A stretch of 64,000 nucleotides of DNA, taken from contig NZ_LFLU01000002.1 of NCBI RefSeq assembly GCF_001189965.1, positions 124,001 to 188,000 of the forward strand, read 5' to 3'. Of the stretch, positions 1 through 8,071 are shown piece by piece. The notes below the pieces were generated by a model. It worked only from the letters and a program-made list of their open reading frames with translations, was not told the origin of the DNA and searched no databases. A program made the position numbers and the translations under genes. This DNA comes from Herbaspirillum rhizosphaerae. GTDB taxonomy: Bacteria; Pseudomonadota; Gammaproteobacteria; Burkholderiales; Burkholderiaceae_D. The first letter of the stretch is position 1; every line of letters starts with the position of its first letter.

Positions 1-111
1 GGTCAGCGGCGGCTGCGACATGCCGAGCCGGCGTGCGGCGCGGCTGAAACTTTGTTCTTCAGCGACCGCGAGGAACATCCACAGATGCCGGAGGAGTCGG
101 AAATTGATCAT
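1..111 (-). CDS. LysR-family transcriptional regulator, N-terminus only (cut by window start)
   Basis: Reading the minus strand from the ATG at 109-111 gives 37 codons that run open off the window edge. They start [19 protein letters not shown] and continue with [17 protein letters not shown], the typical LysR winged-helix N-terminus (helix 1, then the recognition helix with the SQPPLT signature). Only the DNA-binding part is visible, so the effector domain is unknown. The gene is divergent from the aldolase/aminotransferase operon starting at 243. LysR regulators usually control the unit they face, so this is the likely regulator of that operon (inference). Confidence 0.85.
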   Translation of the reverse strand, partial: MINFRLLRHLWMFLAVAEEQSFSRAARRLGMSQPPLT

Positions 112-242
112 GATTTTCTATAGGAATTTCTTAATGAAGCGTTAAAAGAATAAGAATTTACATATAGCTGCTTAGCTCCGATAGTAACCACATTGCGCTG
201 ATTTAGCGAGGCGCCGGTTCAAGTTTTTTAATGGAGATAAAC
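112..242. promoter_or_regulatory. Divergent promoter region with a 13-base motif repeated at 4634-4646
   Basis: This AT-rich 131-bp gap separates the LysR start codon (111) from the aldolase-like gene (243). It should hold both promoters and the LysR operator. The 13 bases CTATAGGAATTTC at 118-130 occur again at 4634-4646 in the region upstream of the MHS transporter. A good ribosome binding site, GGAGA at 233-237, precedes the ATG at 243. That supports 243 over the in-frame ATG at 231, which lies before the Shine-Dalgarno sequence. Confidence 0.5.
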
Positions 243-905
243 ATGAAGCAAGAGGACAAGGAACTCGTCGCATTATTCGCAGGCCTGGATACGCCCGGCG
301 TGTCGGATGCGATGGACAAACTGGGATTGCCGGGCCAGTGCCTCGGCATCATGCCGCTGGATAATTACGTAGCGCCTGTCGTCGGTCCGGCCTTTACCGT
401 GCGCTATGTGTCGGCCAGCGTGCCGCCCGGCAGCGTGGGCGATTTCATCGACGATGTGGCGCAAGGCGACATCATCGTCATCGACAACGACGGCCGTACC
501 GACTGCACCGTGTGGGGCGACATCATGTCCCAGTACGCATCGATCCGGAACATCGCCGGCACCGTGATCGACGGCGTATGCCGTGACGTGAATCGCGCCT
601 TGTCGGACCAGTATCCGATGTTTACGCGCGGCCGTTTCATGCGCACCGGCAAAGACCGTGTCCAGGTCGATAGCGTCAATACGCCGGTCTCCATCGGCAC
701 GGCGCGCGTCGTGGCGCGCGACATTATCGTCGCAGATGCGAACGGCGTGGTGGTGGTGCCGCGCGCACGCGCACAAGAAGTGGCCGAACTGGCGCACAAG
801 ATCGAGACAAGCGAATCGGCGATCCGCAAGCATATTGCGGAAGGCAAGACTCTGGGCGAGGCGCGCGCTCTTCTCGGGTATCACACCTTGCAGCGCAAGG
901 CGTAA
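243..905 (+). CDS. RraA-family protein, probable HMG/CHA-type aldolase (first copy)
   Basis: The protein is 220 aa, the usual length for the RraA/demethylmenaquinone-methyltransferase-like fold. It includes class II 4-hydroxy-4-methyl-2-oxoglutarate/4-carboxy-4-hydroxy-2-oxoadipate aldolases, which release pyruvate, as well as the RNase E regulator RraA. The family signature is visible: G-R-T-D-C-T-V-W-G-D, then GTVIDGVCRDVNR with the Arg-Asp pair used for substrate and metal binding in the aldolases. The start at 243 has GGAGA six bases upstream. It is the first gene of an apparent operon with a paralogue (921) and an aminotransferase (1637). The catabolic context argues for aldolase rather than RraA function, but the substrate cannot be read from sequence. 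Confidence 0.85.
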   Translation: MKQEDKELVALFAGLDTPGVSDAMDKLGLPGQCLGIMPLDNYVAPVVGPAFTVRYVSASVPPGSVGDFIDDVAQGDIIVIDNDGRTDCTVWGDIMSQYASIRNIAGTVIDGVCRDVNRALSDQYPMFTRGRFMRTGKDRVQVDSVNTPVSIGTARVVARDIIVADANGVVVVPRARAQEVAELAHKIETSESAIRKHIAEGKTLGEARALLGYHTLQRKA

Positions 906-920
906 TCCGTATTGAATTCC

Positions 921-1580
921 ATGTCCAAATCTATCCTGGACCGGCTGGCCTCGGTCGATACCAACTCGGTTTCCGATGCACTGGACATCCTCGGTCTGGC
1001 GGGCGCCACATACGGTCTCTGGCCGCTATGGGGTTGCGGAAAAATCGTCGGCCGGGCAAGCACCATCCAGCTTGCCGCAAAGACGGCCGCGAAGCAGACG
1101 GCGCATGTGATCTCCCCCGTTATCGAAACGATCGTCACGGAGGATCGCGTGCTGGTCATCGCCGGCGGTCTTCACGGCGTCTCGTCGTGGGGCGACATCC
1201 TGGCAAACGCGGCGGAGTTCAGGCAGGTGCGCGCTTCCGTCATTGACGGGATGTGCCGCGACATCGACGGCAGCGAGCAGATCGCCTATCCGGTCTTCGG
1301 GCGCGGCGTGACCATGATCAGCGGGCGCAACCGGGCCATGCAAATCAGCGCCGGTGCGCCCGTCATGATGGCCGGCGTAGAAGTCAGCGAGGATGACTAC
1401 GTGATTGCCGACCGGTGCGGAACGGCATTCATCGCCGCAGAGCGGGTGACCGAGGTTGTCGCTCTCGCTGAAACGATCCTGGCGGAACAGGACAAGATCA
1501 TCCAGGCCATAGGCGACGGGGTCCCGTTGTCGCAACTGATGAAAACCGGGGAATTCAAGAAAGTCGCCGCTTACCCTTGA
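921..1580 (+). CDS. RraA-family protein, probable aldolase (second copy)
   Basis: The protein is 219 aa from the ATG at 921; a TTG at 912 would add three residues, and neither start has a strong Shine-Dalgarno. It is a diverged paralogue of the preceding gene. It starts SILDRLASVDTNSVSDALD, keeps SSWGDILANAAEF, and then SVIDGMCRDIDG with the Arg-Asp catalytic pair of class II HMG/CHA aldolases. The gap to the upstream stop is only 15 bp, so the two are very likely cotranscribed. Tandem family members could form a hetero-oligomer or handle two related substrates (inference). No frameshift or truncation is seen. Confidence 0.83.
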   Translation: MSKSILDRLASVDTNSVSDALDILGLAGATYGLWPLWGCGKIVGRASTIQLAAKTAAKQTAHVISPVIETIVTEDRVLVIAGGLHGVSSWGDILANAAEFRQVRASVIDGMCRDIDGSEQIAYPVFGRGVTMISGRNRAMQISAGAPVMMAGVEVSEDDYVIADRCGTAFIAAERVTEVVALAETILAEQDKIIQAIGDGVPLSQLMKTGEFKKVAAYP

Positions 1581-1636
1581 GGCTCGCATCGCCGCCGGAT
1601 GCAGCCCAACACCTATCCTTAGAGAGAAGCATCACC

Positions 1637-2860
1637 ATGTCAGACGTCAAGCCTGCAATCGAACGGCTCAACAAAAACCTTGCCGCCGCCAAGCCGTCGG
1701 CGACCTACAAGATGATGGACAGGGTGGCGGCGCGCCGGGCTGCCGGCGCCGCCATCATTTCGCTGAACGCCGGCGAGCCGGACTTCGCGACTCCCCAGCA
1801 TATCTGCGAAGCCGCGATCATGGGGATCCGCACCGGACATACCCGCTACACGCAAGTGGCCGGCACGCGCGAGCTGCGCGAAGCCGTCGCCGAAAAATTC
1901 CGCAGCGAGAACGGACTGAACGTCACCTGGCAAGACACCATCGTCGGCACTGGGGGCAAGCAAGTGCTGTTCAATGCGCTGGCGGCGACCCTGAACGAAG
2001 GCGATGAAGTCATCATTCCCGCGCCGTACTGGGTGAGCTATCCGGAGATGGTGCAGCTGTCCGGCGGCAAAGCGGTCATCGTCGATTGCCCGGAAAGCGA
2101 CGGCTTCAAATTGACGGCGTCAGCATTGGAAAACGCCATCACGCCGTCCACCAGATGGCTGCTGATCAACTCGCCATCCAATCCGACCGGCGCCGTCTAT
2201 ACCCGGGATGAGCTGCAGGCGCTGGCGCAGGTGCTGCTGAAGCATGAACACGTCCTCATCCTGGCCGACGACATTTACGAACACCTGACCTTCGATGCCG
2301 CCAGGTTCTACACGCTGGCGCAGGTGGAGCCGGCGCTGCAAAGCCGCACGCTGACGATGAACGGCGTCTCGAAGGCGTTTGCCATGACGGGCTGGCGCAT
2401 CGGATTCGCCGCCGGTCCGCGCTGGCTGATCGATGCGATGACCAACCTGCAAGGGCAGCAGACTTCCGGGGCCAGCTCGGTGTCGCAGTTTGCCGCTGCC
2501 GCCGCCTTGTCCGGGCCGCGTGACGTACTGGAAGAGATGCGCAACACCTTCGAGCAGCGTCGCAATTTGCTGGTGGAATTGCTGAACGCGATTCCGGGAT
2601 TGAGCTGCCCTGTGCCGGGCGGCGCCTTTTACGTGTTCGCGTCGTGCAAGGACTTGATCGGCAAGCGGACGCCGGCCGGTACGCGCATCGAGACCGATGA
2701 AGACTTTGCCATTGCGCTTCTGGAAGAAGCCGATGTCGCCGTGATGCCGGGCAGCGCATTCGGACTCGGTCCGTACGTGCGTATTGCCTATGCCCTGCAT
2801 GAGACCTCGCTCAGGGCCGCATGCGCAGCCATCAGACAGTTTTGTTCGTCCCTCCGCTAG
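1637..2860 (+). CDS. Class I PLP-dependent aminotransferase (aspartate aminotransferase family)
   Basis: The protein is 407 aa. It catalyses PLP-dependent transfer of an amino group, probably from an aspartate-, glutamate- or aromatic-type amino acid to a 2-oxo acid. Visible motifs are the N-terminal SLNAGEPDFATP segment, GTGGKQVLF, APYWVSYPEM, INSPSNPTGAVY (substrate carboxylate region), ADDIYEHL, and NGVSKAFAMTGWRIGF with the Schiff-base lysine at about residue 246. The ATG at 1637 follows AGAGAGAAG and is preferred to an in-frame upstream start that overlaps the previous gene. It is the third gene of the RraA-like operon and is followed by a strong terminator. It may feed a 4-substituted 2-oxoglutarate to the aldolases (inference). 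Confidence 0.88.
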   Translation: MSDVKPAIERLNKNLAAAKPSATYKMMDRVAARRAAGAAIISLNAGEPDFATPQHICEAAIMGIRTGHTRYTQVAGTRELREAVAEKFRSENGLNVTWQDTIVGTGGKQVLFNALAATLNEGDEVIIPAPYWVSYPEMVQLSGGKAVIVDCPESDGFKLTASALENAITPSTRWLLINSPSNPTGAVYTRDELQALAQVLLKHEHVLILADDIYEHLTFDAARFYTLAQVEPALQSRTLTMNGVSKAFAMTGWRIGFAAGPRWLIDAMTNLQGQQTSGASSVSQFAAAAALSGPRDVLEEMRNTFEQRRNLLVELLNAIPGLSCPVPGGAFYVFASCKDLIGKRTPAGTRIETDEDFAIALLEEADVAVMPGSAFGLGPYVRIAYALHETSLRAACAAIRQFCSSLR

Positions 2861-2871
2861 TGCACTTGTTT

Positions 2872-2906
2872 GGCGGATACGGTCATTGACCGTGTCCGCC
2901 TTTTTT
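2872..2906 (+). terminator. Rho-independent terminator of the aldolase/aminotransferase operon
   Basis: A near-perfect stem, GGCGGATACGGTCA paired with TGACCGTGTCCGCC with one G-T wobble, is followed by six T residues at 2901-2906. It begins 12 bp after the aminotransferase stop codon. Confidence 0.92.
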
Positions 2907-3054
2907 CCGGGTTCTCTACCTCGGAAGCAAAACGAAGCACTCATCAAGACCTGAATGCCGTGTCATGCCTGTGTGGCGGACCTGCCGCTCATATTCCCTG
3001 AATACCTTCCTGAACATCGCCACCGACTCCGCTGAGCCGATGGCGTCGCCGGAT

Positions 3055-4359
3055 CTATTGATGAGGCGTCTCCACCTCCAGCAGCGATCCCTCTTTGCTT
3101 TCCTTCATGAAGACATAGAAGATCAGGGAAATGCCGATGCACACGGACGCATAGACAAAGAACAAGGTCTCATGCCCCAGGGACTTGAACGTGAGCGCAA
3201 CCATGTCGATGGTGCCGCCGAACAGCGAAACCGTGAGCGCGTAAGGGACGCCAACGCCAAGCGCTCTGACGGCGGTCGGGAAAAGTTCTGCCTTGACGAT
3301 TGCCGACACAGACGTGTAACCCGTGACGATGACCCAGCCCAGGCACACCAGCAGCAAGGCCGTGTACGGGCTGGTCGTGTCTTTTAACGCGCTCAGCAGC
3401 GGGTAGGTGCCGAATGTCCCCAGTACGCCGAACCAGATGAGCAAAGGTTTGCGTCCGATCTTGTCGGAGATGGCGCCATATACGGGTTGCAGCAGGATGC
3501 CGAACAGCAGTGCGCCGCCCGATACCAGTGTGCTCTGGTATTCGCTCAGGCCGACCGACAGTCGCATGAACTTCTGCATGTAGGTGGTGTAGGTCCATAC
3601 GGCGGACGTGCCGCCGACAGTCCACGCGACCACCAGCAGGCATTCCCTCCAATGCAGAATGAACGTCGACAAGGGGTTTTTAGTGGTCCCTTTCTTTTCC
3701 GCTTTTTTGAACTGCTCCGTCTCCGGCAATCCATTGCGCATATACATCGCAAAAATCGCCAGCGCCGCGCCGACCGCGAACGGAATCCGCCAGCCCCAGC
3801 TTCTCAGCTCCTCCACCGAGAGCAGACTCTGCAGCAATAGCAAAAGCATCAACGCCACCAGCTGGCCGCCCAGCAAGGTCATGTACCAGAGCCCGGAAAA
3901 CAGGCCGCGGCGATGTTTGCCGGAGATCTCGCTCAGGTAGGTGACGCTCGATCCGTATTCCCCGCCCTGGCTCAGGCCTTGTATGACGCGCGCCAGGGCC
4001 ATCAGTATCGGCGCCCATATCCCGACGCTCTGATAGGTCGGCAGGATGGCGATCATCAGCGAGCCCACGCTCATGACCGCGACCGAAAGAAGCAGCGAGC
4101 TTTTGCGCCCGAACTTGTCGGCCAGCAGGCCGAACAGCACGCCGCCTATCGGCCTCATGACGAAGGACACCGCGAAGAGCGCGGCGGCGGAAATCTGCTG
4201 CACGACGACGTCGCTGTTCGGGAAAAATGCGGGTGCGAAGTAAAGTGCAAACGCCGCGTAGACAAAGGCGTCGTAGTATTCGATCAGGTTGCCTAGCGCG
4301 GCAACCATGACCGGCCTGGTGTGCGACGCATTTTGCGGCGCGGTGTCGTGTGTTGCCAT
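3055..4359 (-). CDS. MFS transporter of the metabolite:H+ symporter (MHS) family
   Basis: The protein is 434 aa with about 12 predicted membrane segments. MHS proteins import small carboxylates or related solutes by proton symport (alpha-ketoglutarate, citrate, shikimate, proline/betaine). The characteristic segments are EYYDAFVYAAFALYFAPAFF in helix 1, the MFS motif GLLADKFGRKSSLL in loop 2-3, and RVIQGLSQGGEYGSS in helix 4, followed by a second GAISDKIGRKPLL in the C-terminal half. The ATG at 4359 has a strong GGAGGAG upstream, which rules out an earlier in-frame start. It converges on the aldolase/aminotransferase operon, and the context suggests it imports that pathway's substrate (inference). 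Some relatives export or carry other acids. Confidence 0.88.
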   Translation of the reverse strand: MATHDTAPQNASHTRPVMVAALGNLIEYYDAFVYAAFALYFAPAFFPNSDVVVQQISAAALFAVSFVMRPIGGVLFGLLADKFGRKSSLLLSVAVMSVGSLMIAILPTYQSVGIWAPILMALARVIQGLSQGGEYGSSVTYLSEISGKHRRGLFSGLWYMTLLGGQLVALMLLLLLQSLLSVEELRSWGWRIPFAVGAALAIFAMYMRNGLPETEQFKKAEKKGTTKNPLSTFILHWRECLLVVAWTVGGTSAVWTYTTYMQKFMRLSVGLSEYQSTLVSGGALLFGILLQPVYGAISDKIGRKPLLIWFGVLGTFGTYPLLSALKDTTSPYTALLLVCLGWVIVTGYTSVSAIVKAELFPTAVRALGVGVPYALTVSLFGGTIDMVALTFKSLGHETLFFVYASVCIGISLIFYVFMKESKEGSLLEVETPHQ

Positions 4360-4785
4360 GATTTCTCCTCCGGATGATTTTTGATGTCGATGATCAATCG
4401 CACGCCGCCGGCAGAAACCGGCGAGCGCGATGCGGCGTGACCGCCGGCGATGCTTCAAGTGGATGTGTTGTGAGTGCCTGCTTTGCGGATGGGCAATTCA
4501 GTGCCGGCAAACGAGGGGAGGAAGTGCAGCCCTCTTCGTACGCTTGGTATGAGTGGGCAATTGATGCGGGCAAAAAAATAGCATGGTTGAAATCTCCTTG
4601 ATTAGCTCTTTTGTATTGGTTATTGAGTAGAAGCTATAGGAATTTCAACGGCATTTAATGCTGAAAAACGTCGGTATGTATTTTGATGGCGGCATGATTT
4701 GCCGACAAAGCAAGTCTGTCGGCATATTGTTCTTGATACGGAGTTTGTTATTGCTTGCCCGTGACGCTGAGGGAAACCGATGCGC
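4360..4785. promoter_or_regulatory. Upstream region of the MHS transporter, with 13-base motif at 4634-4646
   Basis: This is 426 bp without a convincing gene. It carries the ribosome binding site of the transporter (GGAGGAG, read on the minus strand just after 4366) and an AT-rich stretch around 4590-4690. CTATAGGAATTTC at 4634-4646 is identical to 118-130 beside the truncated LysR gene. The part near 4750-4785 is the 3' flank of the EamA transporter. No clear terminator is seen there. Confidence 0.4.
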
Positions 4786-5727
4786 TCAGGAAAGTCCCGG
4801 GCTGCGGCGCCATGACATGCGCGGCAATGCCGGGATCAGCAGGCCGAGGCAGATCAGGGCCACGCCCATCAGCAGGTCGGCAGACAGCGCTTCGCCGAAG
4901 ATGATCGACGACAGTGTGATGCCGACCACCGGCACGCCCAGCATGCATACCGACACCGTCACCGGCGACAGGCGCTGGGTCATTTGCAGCACGATCAGGA
5001 ATGTCATTGCCGTCGCCAGCGGGCCGGTGTAGGCGATCACATACCAGGAATGCGATTCGGACAGAAAGGCCGGCGCGCCGTCGACGGCCAGCGCCAGTAT
5101 GGTCAGCGGCACGGCGGCTACGAGCGTCTGCCAGGGCAGCAGGTCGAAGTCGAGCTTGACGCCCTTGGTCGATTTGATCTGCAGGATATTGATGGCCCAG
5201 GAGAGTGAGGCGGCGCCCAGCATCAGGTAGCCGATCATGCCGTGCAGGTCGGCGTGCAGCAACACCGGCAAGACGACGATGGCGATACCGGCATAGCTGA
5301 ACACGGTCGCCAGTTGCTGCTGGCCGCTGAGACGTTGCTTGAGCACCAGCGACGCGCCCGGCACGACCCAGATCGAGGTCGCATAGGCGATCAGCGAAGC
5401 GCGTCCCGGCATCACGAAATGCAGCGCGCCGGTCACCAGCGCGGTGAACAGGCCCATCTGCAAAATGCCGACGCCCAGCACCACCGGCCATTCCTCGCGG
5501 CGCGGCAGGCGCAGTTTGCCGATGGCGGCGGCGATGGCGAAACTCAGCAAGGCCGCCGAAACGAAACGGCTGGCGGCGAACCACAGCGGCGGAATGTATT
5601 GGCTGCCGTATTTCATCACCGGCCAGTTGCCGCCCCAGATGCAGATCGCCAGCACCACGCACACGAGGAAGGGCCCGCTGATGGTTTTTGTTTTCTTGAG
5701 AGCGGCGGGCGAGCTGAGGGGCGACAT
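4786..5727 (-). CDS. EamA/DMT-superfamily transporter (RhaT/YdcZ-like, ten helices)
   Basis: The protein is 313 aa with two EamA repeats, giving about ten hydrophobic helices. The first is at LVCVVLAICIWGGNWPVMK, which carries the family's WG-N-P motif, followed by IPPLWFAASRFVSA. Members export amino acids, metabolites or drugs; substrate specificity is not readable. The start ATG at 5725-5727 has only a weak Shine-Dalgarno. It is transcribed in the same direction as the LysR gene at 6099-7070, separated by 371 bp with an inverted repeat, so separate expression under that regulator is plausible (inference). Confidence 0.85.
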   Translation of the reverse strand: MSPLSSPAALKKTKTISGPFLVCVVLAICIWGGNWPVMKYGSQYIPPLWFAASRFVSAALLSFAIAAAIGKLRLPRREEWPVVLGVGILQMGLFTALVTGALHFVMPGRASLIAYATSIWVVPGASLVLKQRLSGQQQLATVFSYAGIAIVVLPVLLHADLHGMIGYLMLGAASLSWAINILQIKSTKGVKLDFDLLPWQTLVAAVPLTILALAVDGAPAFLSESHSWYVIAYTGPLATAMTFLIVLQMTQRLSPVTVSVCMLGVPVVGITLSSIIFGEALSADLLMGVALICLGLLIPALPRMSWRRSPGLS

Positions 5728-5906
5728 GGGAGTTCCGGAAAAGAGATACAGGGCTGGAAGCGAGCGCTTGTGAAACCCGTGACGTCGTCAAGGACGGACG
5801 CGTTTTTCCGTATCGGGACTTCGTGTTGCACTGCATCCAATTTGACGCTTATGGTAGCGATTCAGGCGCAGGGAGTGCTGCCGTATTTTCGGAAATATCG
5901 ACCTTT

Positions 5907-5956
5907 AAAAGCATAAATATCTTTGGATATTAATTTTTATTGATAAATATGCTTTT
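5907..5956. promoter_or_regulatory. AT-rich inverted repeat upstream of the EamA transporter
   Basis: AAAAGCATAAATATC at 5907-5921 pairs with GATAAATATGCTTTT at 5942-5956 (13 of 15 positions complementary, 20-bp spacer). The 371-bp gap at 5728-6098 holds no convincing gene. The repeat is the only strong structure in it. It could be an operator for the transporter 180 bp away or a weak terminator for the LysR gene on the other side. It has no T-run on the minus strand. Confidence 0.4.
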
Positions 5957-6098
5957 GCAATGATGAACGTCGAAATTTGTGGCGATGCGCAGCAGTGTTG
6001 CCCGGTGCTCTTTGCAGCGCGGAAATATCCACGCTATCGTCACGCCGGGCCGAACCTCTCGCGCCTCGGGCCAGGCAAATTGTTTGCGGTTTTTGCGG

Positions 6099-7070
6099 CT
6101 ATCGCCGGCGCGTCTTCTTGCGTCCCTTGGCCTCGGCCATGGCCAGTTCTCCGGCATCCAGCACGTAGGCAGAAGATCCGGCCAGCCGTTCCACCGCCAG
6201 ATCGATAAAGGCGCGCACCCGCGAGGGCTGCGCCGCGCGGCTTCCGTAGTAGATGTGGACGTTCATGTGATCGGCGGCATGCTCCGCGAGCAGCGGCACC
6301 AGTTGTCCCGAGCGGATCAGCGGGGCCGCCGACAAGCCCGACAACAAGCCGATCACCTGACCCGACAGCACGGCCTCGGTCTCGAGCTGGGCATCGTTGG
6401 TCGACAGTGTGGGAGACAGGTGATGCGAGATCACTTCGCTGCCGACTTTCAAAAGCCATGGCAGTACGCGGCCGGTGCCGGGGTGCCGGAACACGCTGCA
6501 GCGATGCGCGGCCAGTTGTTCGATTGACGCCGGCGCGCCATGTGCGGCGAGGTAAGCCGGCGCCGCACAGACGATCAGTTGCATGGCGAAGAGCCGGCGG
6601 GCGACCAGGCCGTCTTCCGGCGCCATGCCGATGCGAAAACCGACGTCGGCGCGGTCCTGCACCCAGTTGCCGATGCGGTCGTCGAGTTTGATGTCCGGCT
6701 GGACTTCGGGATAGCGCCGGCAGAACTCGTTGACCAGGGGCCACAGCAAGGGCAGGAAGGAATACTTCGGCGCGACGATGCGCAGCGGTCCGGCGATCTC
6801 GTCCTTTGCGGTGCGGATGCGATCGACGGCGCGTTCCAGCGCGGCCAGCGCGGGTTGGGATGCTTCGAGGAATTGCTGTCCTTCTGAGGTGAGCGCGATG
6901 CTCTTCGTCGTGCGATGCAACAGCCGCACGCCGAGCCGTTTCTCAAGCGCTGCGAGCGCCTGGCTCGCAGCTTGCGGGCTGATGCCTTGCGCCGCCGCCG
7001 CGCGCCGGATGCTGCCGAGCTCGATGGCCTTGGTGAAAATCTCGATGGCGCGAAGTTCGCTGATGGGCAC
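6099..7070 (-). CDS. LysR-family transcriptional regulator
   Basis: The protein is 323 aa, the normal LysR length. The N-terminal winged helix reads AIEIFTKAIELGSIRRAAAA, then GISPQAASQALAALEKRLGV and LLHRTTKSIALTSEG, and is followed by a periplasmic-binding-like effector domain. The start is a GTG at 7068-7070, preceded by GAGGAG at good spacing. The C-terminus is basic (KGRKKTRRR). It reads in the same direction as the SDR gene upstream (7177) and the EamA transporter downstream, so its targets may include either (inference). Proteins of this type without a linked catabolic operon are hard to assign. Confidence 0.9.
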   Translation of the reverse strand: MPISELRAIEIFTKAIELGSIRRAAAAQGISPQAASQALAALEKRLGVRLLHRTTKSIALTSEGQQFLEASQPALAALERAVDRIRTAKDEIAGPLRIVAPKYSFLPLLWPLVNEFCRRYPEVQPDIKLDDRIGNWVQDRADVGFRIGMAPEDGLVARRLFAMQLIVCAAPAYLAAHGAPASIEQLAAHRCSVFRHPGTGRVLPWLLKVGSEVISHHLSPTLSTNDAQLETEAVLSGQVIGLLSGLSAAPLIRSGQLVPLLAEHAADHMNVHIYYGSRAAQPSRVRAFIDLAVERLAGSSAYVLDAGELAMAEAKGRKKTRRR

Positions 7071-7176
7071 GCAGTACTCCTCGAAATGGTGAGTCGACAG
7101 CGCCAGGCTGCGGCTGCGTGCGCAATCGGATCAGGGCGCAGTCCTGCAGTGGCGTGACTGCAGGCAGTCTATACGC

Positions 7177-7923
7177 TCAGGGTACCTGACGGGTTGGCCG
7201 GAACAGGATTTCGTTCACATCCATGTCGTCGGGCTGGTCGATGGCGAAGGCCAGGGCACGGGCGAAAGACTCGGCAGGGATGGCGTTGGCCTGGTAAAAA
7301 TCCTGCATGCCTCGCGCCATGTCCGGCTCGGTGATGCTGCCCGGCAGTTCAGTGTCCACGGCGCCAGGCGACACGATGGTGGTGCGGATGTTCCAGGGCT
7401 TGACCTCCTGGCGCAAGCCTTCCGACAGAGCGCGCACAGCGTGCTTGGTTGCGGAATAGACGGCGCCGTTGAACATGACCTTGTGCCCGGCGACCGAGGA
7501 GACGTTGACCACATGTCCGGACATCTGGCGCTGCATATGGGGCAACGCCGCCGCGATGCCGTACAGCACGCCTTTCAGGTTGACGTCGATCATGCGGTCC
7601 CAGTCGTCGACCTTCAATCGTTCGAGCGCTGACAGCGGCATGAGTCCGGCGTTGTTCACCATCACGTCGATACGCCCGAAGGTTTGCACGGCGGTATCGA
7701 CCAGGTTTTTGACATCGTCGAGCACGGTGACGTCGGTGGCGACGGCCAGCGCCCGTTGCCCCGCATGATTCAATTCGCCGGCCAGTTGCTGCAGGCGTTC
7801 GATGCGCCGTGCACCCAGAACGACGCGGGCGCCTTGCGCACTCAAGAGGCGCGCAGCCGCCTGGCCGAGGCCGCTGCTGGCGCCGGTAATGACAATGACC
7901 TTGCCTTGGATGGTATTGCTCAT
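7177..7923 (-). CDS. Short-chain dehydrogenase/reductase
   Basis: The protein is 248 aa, a classical SDR with the nucleotide-binding motif [17 protein letters not shown] near residue 12, NNAG near residue 90, and the active-site Ser in NVSSVAG followed by YSATK (Tyr-x3-Lys). It would carry out NAD(P)H-linked carbonyl/alcohol redox on an unknown substrate. The start at 7923 has AGGAGAG upstream. It stands alone between the diguanylate cyclase and a LysR gene, both on the same strand. Confidence 0.9.
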   Translation of the reverse strand: MSNTIQGKVIVITGASSGLGQAAARLLSAQGARVVLGARRIERLQQLAGELNHAGQRALAVATDVTVLDDVKNLVDTAVQTFGRIDVMVNNAGLMPLSALERLKVDDWDRMIDVNLKGVLYGIAAALPHMQRQMSGHVVNVSSVAGHKVMFNGAVYSATKHAVRALSEGLRQEVKPWNIRTTIVSPGAVDTELPGSITEPDMARGMQDFYQANAIPAESFARALAFAIDQPDDMDVNEILFRPTRQVP

Positions 7924-8071
7924 GGGACTCTCCTGATGATGTAGAGCCCGAGTGTAGATGGCGTGCCGTCAAGCCACTAGCAGGCCGTTCCTTGAACGGA
8001 TCGCAAGCGCAGCTTGATACTGCCGATGTGTGGTCGTGTGCCGGATTGTGCCGGTGTGTGCAGCCGTCGCA

